Shown: piece after piece, positions 1 to 5,363 of the stretch
Layout of the letters: each line of letters opens with the position of its first letter
Numbering within the stretch: position 1 is the first letter of the stretch
Assembly (NCBI GenBank): GCA_007135745.1
Contig: SLIH01000040.1
Location: forward strand, 1-9,821
Reading direction: 5' to 3'
Length of the DNA stretch: 9,821 nt
Source of the DNA: Halomonas sp.
GTDB taxonomy: Bacteria > Pseudomonadota > Gammaproteobacteria > Pseudomonadales > Oleiphilaceae
Position numbers and translations under genes: made by a program
The notes under the pieces: model-generated
Database searches by the model: none
The model's input: only the letters and a program-made list of their open reading frames with translations
What the model was told of the DNA's origin: nothing

Positions 1-254
1 GCATCACGGCCGGTCATGCAGCACTCGGGCTGTTCGACTGCGTCCAGATGGCGGGTGTCGGGGGGAAGATTCCAGACCAGCCAATGGGTCAATGGCCCCA
101 GGGGGGAATCCAGATCCTCAAAAACCAGAGCCAGTGAGCGGGCTTCTTCCGGTACATTCTCGATGTCCAGAGGCGGCAGATCGTTCTCGCCCATGGCGCT
201 GTAGCGCCAGGGTATTTCCTCGCCGTCTTTGAAAGCTGGGCTTGTCAGTTTCAT
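1..254 (-). CDS. YbhB/YbcL family PEBP-like protein (Raf kinase inhibitor-like), partial
   Basis: This is the 5' part of a gene on the minus strand; it starts with ATG at 254 and runs off the window after 84 residues. The translation opens MKLTSPAFKDGEEIPWRYSA, followed by DLPPLDIENVP, a SLALVFEDLDSPLGPLTHWLVWNLP stretch and DTRHLD. This is the N-terminal pattern of bacterial phosphatidylethanolamine-binding-protein homologues of the YbhB/YbcL type (SPAF.DG..IP, a D-D-P/S-P segment, then THW..WN.P). The D-x-D and H-W residues line the family's anion/ligand pocket. The biochemical role of bacterial members is poorly defined, and most are small soluble or periplasmic proteins of about 150-190 residues. 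AAGG lies 3 nt before the ATG, a short but usable ribosome-binding site. It is divergent from the exported-protein gene at 539. The family call is fairly secure; function is unknown. Confidence 0.82.
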   Translation of the reverse strand, partial: MKLTSPAFKDGEEIPWRYSAMGENDLPPLDIENVPEEARSLALVFEDLDSPLGPLTHWLVWNLPPDTRHLDAVEQPECCMTGRD

Positions 255-310
255 GACCTTGTTCCCGGGTGCCTGTTGAGTGTGCTTTTTCAGCGCCTGA
301 AGCTTTTCTC

Positions 311-330
311 ACTTTACCGATTTGTAAAGT
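311..330. repeat. Inverted repeat, ACTTTAC-N6-GTAAAGT
   Basis: A perfect 7-bp dyad: ACTTTAC at 311-317, loop cgattt, GTAAAGT at 324-330. It is centred about 66 nt upstream of the PEBP-like start codon. It has the size and spacing of an operator half-site pair for a dimeric regulator, but no regulator gene is adjacent and no U-tract follows, so a terminator is unlikely. That it is an operator is inference only. Confidence 0.4.
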
Positions 331-478
331 TGGGGTGTAGGGGCAGGGCCATTTTCTCAATGGACATTAACGCCAGGGATCTGGGCGTGTCTTTACATAA
401 ATTGGGAATAAGGAAAGGCTTTAACGTTGATGGTTCAGGGTTTCACATTGTTACCTTCCAAATACTGACCAAAACGTG

Positions 479-519
479 ACAGGCGGTTATATTTAGCAAA
501 GGAAAATATAATTACCTGT
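479..519. promoter_or_regulatory. 41-bp imperfect palindrome over the -10 box, candidate operator
   Basis: Two nested arms share one centre at base 499. The inner arms TTATATTT (487-494) and AAATATAA (504-511) are perfect complements across a 9-nt spacer. The outer arms ACAGG (479-483) and CCTGT (515-519) are also perfect. Only three positions per arm between them fail to pair, and two of these would be G-U in RNA. The right inner arm contains most of the TATAAT box at 507-512, so a protein bound here would block RNA polymerase. The structure is seen directly; the operator role is inference. Confidence 0.55.
507..512 (+). promoter_or_regulatory. -10 box (TATAAT) of the exported-protein gene
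   Basis: A perfect TATAAT lies 26 nt upstream of the TTG start at 539. No good -35 is seen at 16-18 nt upstream (only cggtta or ggttat). The promoter would therefore need an activator or an alternative contact, or is weak. It predicts transcription starting near 519, giving a leader of about 20 nt that just includes the Shine-Dalgarno at 529-533. Confidence 0.5.
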
Positions 520-528
520 TGTGTTAGC

Positions 529-533
529 GGAGG
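529..533 (+). promoter_or_regulatory. Shine-Dalgarno GGAGG that decides the TTG start at 539
   Basis: GGAGG at 529-533 is followed by 5 nt and then TTG at 539. The in-frame GTG at 521 has only GGAAA about 15 nt upstream, and would lie at the predicted transcript 5' end. The GTG at 533 overlaps the Shine-Dalgarno itself. TTG at 539 is therefore preferred. Confidence 0.65.
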
Positions 534-538
534 TGGTT

Positions 539-3500
539 TTGAAGACCGTAGTCCCGCATTCGAATGTGCCGCCGAGAGTCGCCCTCCCGAGAAAGGGTTC
601 GAGGCTTCCCGTCATTCTAACGGCCTGTCTCTTCGCGCTGATTCTGTTTCCCCAGCAGGTTATGGCTCTGGTCAGTGTCAATATCGGCGGCAATATAACG
701 GGGCTTGAAGGTGATGGCGTCACGCTGGAACTCCGACTGGATCCCCTTTCGGATTTGAACCAGACGCTTGAGCGTACCCAGAATGGTGACTACTTTTTCG
801 ACACTCTGAATATAACATCCACCCTCAGTTATGAAGTAGTGGTTGTCGAGGCACCTGACGCGCCCAGCCAGAGCTGCACCGTAGAGAACGCAGAAGGAAT
901 CATTGAAGTCCTTACGCAAACCATAGATGACGTCGATGTCACCTGCGTTACAGATGAGTTCACCATTGGCGGCACAGTCAGTGGGCTGGCAGAGGGTACA
1001 GAGCTGGTGCTGCGAAACAACGATGAAGAGCTTACGGTAGTCAATAGCGGCAGCTTCACCTTTCAGGACTCCCTGCTGGACCTGAGTCCGTATGACATTG
1101 AGATAGTGAGCGAGCCAACTGAGCCGAGCCAGAGCTGCTCGATTACCAACGGCTCGGGCGTACTCAGTGGCAGGGACGTCAACGATGTCGAAATCAGCTG
1201 TGAAATCGATCAATTCAGTATCGGGGGCACGGTCACTGGTCTCGCTGATGATGCCCAGGTGGTGCTTCAGAACAACGGCGGTGATGACCTGGTAGTGAAT
1301 GGCAATGAGCCCTTCACCTTCACGGCGGAACTGTTTGATCTGAACGAGTACGAAGTGACGGTTCTGAGCGAACCGACGGAGCCGAGTCAGAGCTGTGCGG
1401 TAACCAACGCCTCGGGCGTGCTCAGTGGCGCGAATGTGACCGATGTGGACGTCACCTGTGTCACGGACACCTTCAGTATTGGCGGTACGATCAACGGCCT
1501 GGATGAGCGAACCGAATTGGTGCTGCAGAATAACGGTGGCGATGATCTGGTGTTGGGAAGCGATGGTGACTTTGCCTTCGGGAATGCCCTGGAGGATCTC
1601 AGCAGCTATAACGTCACGATACTGAACGAACCGACGGAGCCCAGCCAGAGCTGCGCGGTAAGCAACGCTTCGGGTGCGCTGAGTGGGGCGAATGTCACCG
1701 ACGTGGAAATCAGCTGTATCACGGACACCTTCAGCATCGGAGGGACCGTAAGCGGTCTGGCGGAGGGCGCTGCGGTGGTATTGCAGAACAACTCTGGCGA
1801 TGATCTGCCGGTGAGCAGTGACGGCGATTTTACGTTCCCCACGGAGTTGGATGACCTAACGGGTTATGAAGTGACGATACTCAGCAATCCGACTGATCCA
1901 GAGCAGGTATGCTCGGTCCAGAACGCATCGGGCCTGCTCAGTGGTTCGAGCGTCACGGATGTCGAAGTCACCTGTGCCGATGAGCTTCTGACGGTCGGCT
2001 TTGACAGTCAGGGGGGCAGTTCAGTGGAGCCCATCAGCCAGCCCCTGAATACAACCGTCACGGCTCCGGAAGGGCCCGTTCTGGAAGGGTACAGCTTCGA
2101 GGGCTGGAATACGTTGCCGGACGGCACCGGCACGACCTATCTCGAGGGCGATACCTTTACTCTGTTGGAAGAGTTGGTCCTGTACGCACAGTGGGAGCTT
2201 CTGACCTTTACGATTACCGCCACCAGCAACGACGGTGGCTCTGTCTCTCCGGTGGAGCAGCTTATTGACTACGGGGAAGCGGCATCGTTCACCATAATCC
2301 CGGATGAAGGCTATGAAATCGGCAGTGTCACGGGTTGTGGGGGCTCCCTGGAGGATGGGAGTTTCGTGACCGAGTTGATCACTGTTGACTGTCTGGTGGA
2401 GGTCATTTTTGAGGAGATCCTGTCGGACGAGGATCCGTTCACCGTGGAATTTTTCGACAGTGCTGGTGCCCCCTTGGGTGGCCACCCGGTGGCTGTGGGT
2501 GAAACCCTGAGCGTTCTGGTCAGCGATGCCAGCGGCGCCGTGCGGATCGCCGGTGACGTTATCAGGGGTGGGGATCCCGAAGCACTGATTGAGGCGACCG
2601 AAGGTGTGCTGTTCGACCCGGACGTTGACGTGCCGGTGATGACAACCCTGTCCGAGGATTCCTTCTACTTCCGGGTTGAGCGTGGTGGGGTCTTCCGGCT
2701 TGCCTTTATGGATGCTGACGATGATCTGGTGGAAAAAGAGCTGGAAGCGCTGCCGCAGGTTGGCTTTACCGGTATGGCCCAGCCCGGAACAGCGGGTGAG
2801 CCCCTGAGGGTGCGTGTGAGGCTTTACGGTGAGCCGGCGGAGTATCCCGTTCGTGTTCCCTATGAAATCAGCAACCCGGAACTGTTGGAGACTTCGGATC
2901 TGGGCGCCACGGGAGAAATGGAATTCCGGGCGGACGATGACGCCATGAAAGAGTGGGAACTGGTTCCTCTGTCTGAGGAAGGGATTGTTGAAATCACCCT
3001 GGGGACCGACGAGGACCCGGATGAGGTTTTGCCTGGCTCACTGGATCCTTACCGCATTGAGTTGAGACCGGCCACTGAGCTCAGCCCGCGCGCAAGCATG
3101 AGCATTGAGCAGCACGGTGCCAGCGTGGCCGATCCCGTTGTCGATGCCAATGATGATATTCATCTGCGGGTCAGTGAAGGCTACGATTACGACTGGAGTG
3201 AATCCGATCCGGCGCTGGGCCTTACTGGCCTTGGCGAGCAGGAAGTGAGCATTCCCAGTGAGGTGCTGGTGCTGAATCAGGGCGAGGTACTGTTCGCGCG
3301 GGTTCGGGTGTCCGATATCGACGACCCGCAACGCAGTGTCATTCTGGAGAGGCCACTGCATATCCTCAATGAATCACCGCAGGCCTATACGGCGCTGGTG
3401 CGGGAGCGGCTATCTGCAGAACAGATTACCGTCTGTGAGCAAACCAGCCGCCATGAAGTCTGTGCCCATGCCAATGAACATACCGTGCTGAGCGTACCCC

Positions 3501-4189
3501 GGGGCTATCACTTGCTTCCCGGGATGACGGCGCATCGGGCGTCCTTTGATCACAACGAATTCGGCCTGGCCATTCAGGCGGAAGAAGACCTCAGGGATGC
3601 CCAGGGGGGGGAACTGCTCAACTTCATCCAGTATGACCCGGAGTATGAGTCACTTGGGTTTACGGTGGATTTCCGGATCGACTATCTGGTCGCGCCGGGT
3701 GAGATTGTTCCTGTCGTTATTCCACTGCCGGAGGGCGAGCGCATCCCCGATGGAGCGGTCTGGAGAAAATGGACTCCGGATACTGGCTGGCATGATTTTG
3801 TCGAGAATGACCACAACCAGTTGGCGTCCGCGCCACGCCATCTGACGGGCGATTGTCCCTGGGTCGGTTCCGGGCTCTGGACGCCGGGGCTGGATGAAGG
3901 GGACCATTGCATCCGATTGATGCTGGAAGACGGCGGCCCCAATGACTCCGATGGTCGAGCAGACGGCACAATTCTCGATCCAGGTCATCTGGCCCAGGGG
4001 GTCGAGCCGCCTGAATTTGAAGAAACAGCACCAAAGAGCAGCAGCCGCTCCGGCAGTAAATTCTACGGCTGTAGCCTGTCAGGCCAGGGAAAACCTGATC
4101 CGACACTGCCTGTTTTCCTGATGCTCGCGTTGATTTACCTGTGGCAGTCCAGGTCGCGGGCTGGAACAATCAGGCGGGTGTCGGTCTGA
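539..4189 (+). CDS. Large exported repeat protein with choice-of-anchor U-like domain and Cys-type C-terminal sorting tail
   Basis: It encodes 1216 residues from TTG 539 (numbering below; GTG 521 would add six). A signal peptide spans about 1-43: a basic n-region with RKGSR, a hydrophobic LPVILTACLFALILF, and likely cleavage after VMA. Residues about 44-479 hold five related modules of about 86 residues (IGGTVSGL, VVLQNN, SQSC, VTC). Residues about 483-553 resemble the InlB B-repeat/Flg_new family (FDSQGG, GYSFEGWN, YAQW). Residues about 556-626 resemble the related bacterial repeat (GGSVSP, GYEIGSVTGCGG). Residues about 627-948 are unrecognised. Residues about 949-1155 resemble choice-of-anchor U (GWHDF; EDGGPNDSDGRADG then DPG). 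The tail has Gly-Cys-Ser, a short hydrophobic segment and basic residues. The protein is strongly acidic and is probably envelope-attached or released. Its function, whether adhesion or ligand binding, is unknown. It stands alone and converges with the permease gene at its 3' end. Confidence 0.85.
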   Translation: MKTVVPHSNVPPRVALPRKGSRLPVILTACLFALILFPQQVMALVSVNIGGNITGLEGDGVTLELRLDPLSDLNQTLERTQNGDYFFDTLNITSTLSYEVVVVEAPDAPSQSCTVENAEGIIEVLTQTIDDVDVTCVTDEFTIGGTVSGLAEGTELVLRNNDEELTVVNSGSFTFQDSLLDLSPYDIEIVSEPTEPSQSCSITNGSGVLSGRDVNDVEISCEIDQFSIGGTVTGLADDAQVVLQNNGGDDLVVNGNEPFTFTAELFDLNEYEVTVLSEPTEPSQSCAVTNASGVLSGANVTDVDVTCVTDTFSIGGTINGLDERTELVLQNNGGDDLVLGSDGDFAFGNALEDLSSYNVTILNEPTEPSQSCAVSNASGALSGANVTDVEISCITDTFSIGGTVSGLAEGAAVVLQNNSGDDLPVSSDGDFTFPTELDDLTGYEVTILSNPTDPEQVCSVQNASGLLSGSSVTDVEVTCADELLTVGFDSQGGSSVEPISQPLNTTVTAPEGPVLEGYSFEGWNTLPDGTGTTYLEGDTFTLLEELVLYAQWELLTFTITATSNDGGSVSPVEQLIDYGEAASFTIIPDEGYEIGSVTGCGGSLEDGSFVTELITVDCLVEVIFEEILSDEDPFTVEFFDSAGAPLGGHPVAVGETLSVLVSDASGAVRIAGDVIRGGDPEALIEATEGVLFDPDVDVPVMTTLSEDSFYFRVERGGVFRLAFMDADDDLVEKELEALPQVGFTGMAQPGTAGEPLRVRVRLYGEPAEYPVRVPYEISNPELLETSDLGATGEMEFRADDDAMKEWELVPLSEEGIVEITLGTDEDPDEVLPGSLDPYRIELRPATELSPRASMSIEQHGASVADPVVDANDDIHLRVSEGYDYDWSESDPALGLTGLGEQEVSIPSEVLVLNQGEVLFARVRVSDIDDPQRSVILERPLHILNESPQAYTALVRERLSAEQITVCEQTSRHEVCAHANEHTVLSVPRGYHLLPGMTAHRASFDHNEFGLAIQAEEDLRDAQGGELLNFIQYDPEYESLGFTVDFRIDYLVAPGEIVPVVIPLPEGERIPDGAVWRKWTPDTGWHDFVENDHNQLASAPRHLTGDCPWVGSGLWTPGLDEGDHCIRLMLEDGGPNDSDGRADGTILDPGHLAQGVEPPEFEETAPKSSSRSGSKFYGCSLSGQGKPDPTLPVFLMLALIYLWQSRSRAGTIRRVSV
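668..1975 (+). repeat. Five tandem cysteine-paired modules in the exported protein (~258-nt period)
   Basis: Module ends fall at about 946, 1201, 1459, 1717 and 1975, giving steps of 255, 258, 258 and 258 nt. The first copy is divergent; copies two to five are close. The consensus is F-S-I-GGTVSGL, then VVLQNNGGDDL, FTF, a Y-x-VTILSEPTEPSQSC strand, NASGVLSG and DVEVTC. Each module has one Cys after SQS and one at the end, at residues 113/136, 200/221, 286/307, 372/393 and 458/479. The spacing is 21 residues in four copies and 23 in the first, which suggests one disulfide per module. Similarity is also high at DNA level between copies three and four, which suggests expansion by duplication. 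The pattern is a beta-rich, Ig-like type common in gammaproteobacterial surface proteins; I cannot give a formal family name. Confidence 0.85.
4067..4186 (+). other. C-terminal Cys/TM/basic sorting signal of the exported protein
   Basis: The last 40 residues run Gly-Cys-Ser-Leu-Ser (Cys codon 4070-4072), then a short polar KPDPTLP linker, about 13 hydrophobic residues (VFLMLALIYLW) and a basic tail RSRAGTIRR. It is preceded by a Ser/Arg/Lys-rich linker. This three-part plan matches C-terminal sorting tags cut by intramembrane proteases, of the GlyGly-CTERM/rhombosortase and JDVT-CTERM kinds. The single Cys next to Gly suggests a processing or lipid-attachment site. I cannot decide the exact class, and no sorting protease is encoded in this window. 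Confidence 0.65.
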
Positions 4190-5237
4190 TCGCCACCAGG
4201 CGTCGTGCCGGCGGAATCGCCATGAATACCAGCAGGGCCAGCGCCAGCCATTCCAGAGGCGGTGGGAACAGCTCGCTGGCCGCCCCCACCTGAGCAACCA
4301 CATTGATACCCGCGGAAGTGACCAGCTGATCCACGCCCAGGCCCACCAGCACGGTGGTGGTGATGACGCCGAGGAGATAGAGCGCCAGAGCGCTGTTGCC
4401 CATTTCGCGACGCAGAATGCCCAGTGTCGCGAGGCTGGTCACCGGGCCGGCAATAAGGAAAACCAGTGCCGCGCCGGGAGAGACACCGGCCATCAGCATG
4501 CCGGCCCCGATGGGCGTGGCCGCAGCGGCACAGATATACATGGGGATACCGATGACCGCAAGGAGCAGTATTGCCCCCAGGCCCGTGCCGTAAGTCGCCA
4601 TGGCTTCGGCGGGTACCATGGTAACCAGTACGCCGGCAATAACCAGGCCCCCCAGCATCCAGGGCGCGATGTCATCCAGAAGGTCGCTGAAGGCATAGCG
4701 AATGCCGCCTTTCACCTGTTGCCAGAGCGGTTCGTTTTCCGGCTCCGCTGTGTCCGTCTGCTCTTCACAGCATCCACCGGTGTTGCAGCAATCGGCTTCC
4801 TGCGCGGGCGTAGTCGCGCCGCCGGAGGAGGTTGTCGAGTTCCCGAAGCGGGCCATCAGCAGCCCGGTACTGATGGCTGTGACGATGGCGCCCCCGATCC
4901 GGCTCAGGAGCATGAAAGGTCCCAGCAACGCGTAGGTCAGGGCCACGGAATCCACTCCGATGCCGGGCGTGCTGATCAGGAAGGCCGCGGTTGGCCCACG
5001 CCCGGCGCCGCCGCGATGGAGTGTGAGCGCCGTGGGAATGGCGCCACAGGAGCATAGGGGAAGGGGTGCGCCGATGATGGCGCCACGGGATATGGAAGCA
5101 ACTCCGCTTCCACCCAGCCAGCGCTCCAGCAATGAATGAGGGACCAGTGGTTTGATCAGGCCGGCCACAAGCAATCCGAGCAGCAGCCAGGGCGCTGCTG
5201 ACAGCGCGATTTCCAGAATACCTGTGAGTAGATCCAT
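4170..5237 (-). CDS. SO_0444-type Cu/Zn efflux permease (DUF318/ArsP-like)
   Basis: A 355-residue inner-membrane protein, start ATG 5237. Two homologous hydrophobic halves are joined by a hydrophilic loop. The first half opens with a helix near SAAPWLLLGLLVAGLI and carries the family signature GAPLPLCSCGAIPTA (Cys62, Cys64) followed by GPTAAFLISTPGIGVDS. The second half has the matching APWMLGGLVIAG and IPMYICAAAATPIGAG (Cys236) and AGPVTSLATL. The loop between them carries Cys150-Cys151 and Cys156-Cys157 in an acidic stretch, a plausible metal-binding patch. The length and signatures fit the SO_0444 Cu/Zn exporter branch of DUF318 permeases; related ArsP proteins export organoarsenicals, so the substrate is inferred. 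The start has no clear Shine-Dalgarno, and an in-frame stop at 5253-5255 limits any upstream extension. No MerR- or ArsR-type regulator is nearby. The 3' end overlaps the exported-protein gene by 20 nt. Confidence 0.85.
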   Translation of the reverse strand: MDLLTGILEIALSAAPWLLLGLLVAGLIKPLVPHSLLERWLGGSGVASISRGAIIGAPLPLCSCGAIPTALTLHRGGAGRGPTAAFLISTPGIGVDSVALTYALLGPFMLLSRIGGAIVTAISTGLLMARFGNSTTSSGGATTPAQEADCCNTGGCCEEQTDTAEPENEPLWQQVKGGIRYAFSDLLDDIAPWMLGGLVIAGVLVTMVPAEAMATYGTGLGAILLLAVIGIPMYICAAAATPIGAGMLMAGVSPGAALVFLIAGPVTSLATLGILRREMGNSALALYLLGVITTTVLVGLGVDQLVTSAGINVVAQVGAASELFPPPLEWLALALLVFMAIPPARRLVAIRPTPA

Positions 5238-5361
5238 CAGATGCCGAAGGTTTTATTGCCTGTGGGTGACCTGAACCGTGATGGCTTGCGTTTCTCCTGC
5301 CCAGACTAACTGATTTGCGGCGAACCAACCACGATCAGGAGTCTGCGTTTCAGACTCCTGA
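5238..5361. other. Intergenic region between permease and glutamate synthase-like genes
   Basis: This 124-nt gap on the minus-strand side must hold the permease promoter if the hairpin at 5333-5363 ends the upstream transcript. I see no clear sigma-70 pair and no obvious dyad of MerR type in the remaining 95 nt. The CAATAAAA run (minus strand, near 5250-5257) is only weakly -10-like. Confidence 0.4.
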
Positions 5362-5363
5362 TC
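5333..5363 (-). terminator. 13-bp perfect hairpin at the stop codon of the glutamate synthase-like gene
   Basis: GATCAGGAGTCTG (5333-5345) pairs perfectly with CAGACTCCTGATC (5351-5363) around a 5-nt loop. The TGA stop of the minus-strand gene (5364-5362) falls at the base of the stem. On either strand no clean U-run follows (minus-strand downstream reads GTGGTTGGTT), so intrinsic termination would be inefficient. mRNA 3'-end protection or a protein-binding palindrome are alternatives. The structure is certain; its role is inferred. Confidence 0.55.

Larger units (their letters stand above)
255..538. other. Divergent intergenic region, AT-rich
   Basis: About 284 nt separate the divergent PEBP-like gene and the exported-protein gene. 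The region is visibly richer in A/T than the flanking genes. It holds two dyads (311-330 and 479-519) and a consensus -10 box at 507-512. No convincing open reading frame with a ribosome-binding site was found; the short frames here show no family resemblance. No good sigma-70 promoter pair was found for the leftward gene: a TTTACA on the minus strand inside the 311-330 dyad has no matching -10 at 16-18 nt. Confidence 0.6.

Noticed and set aside
118..360. Minus-strand 80-residue open frame across the window's first gene
   Set aside because: It is out of frame with the PEBP-like coding region, which has clear family motifs; this frame has no recognisable protein pattern.
392..420. TTTACA as a -35 box for the exported-protein gene
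   Set aside because: No -10-like hexamer lies 16-18 nt downstream; the TATAAT at 507-512 is a better core element.
617..640. Lipobox-like LTAC in the exported protein's signal region, suggesting a lipoprotein
   Set aside because: The Cys sits inside the hydrophobic core with only about five residues of hydrophobic sequence before it and the main hydrophobic stretch after it; cleavage after VMA by signal peptidase I fits better.
617..1213. Minus-strand 198-residue frame opposite the exported protein
   Set aside because: It is a shadow of the repeat-rich plus-strand gene; it has no ribosome site or family resemblance.
668..1975. CRISPR-like or transposon repeat array
   Set aside because: The repeat period of about 258 nt is in frame and encodes conserved protein modules with no spacers or terminal inverted repeats.
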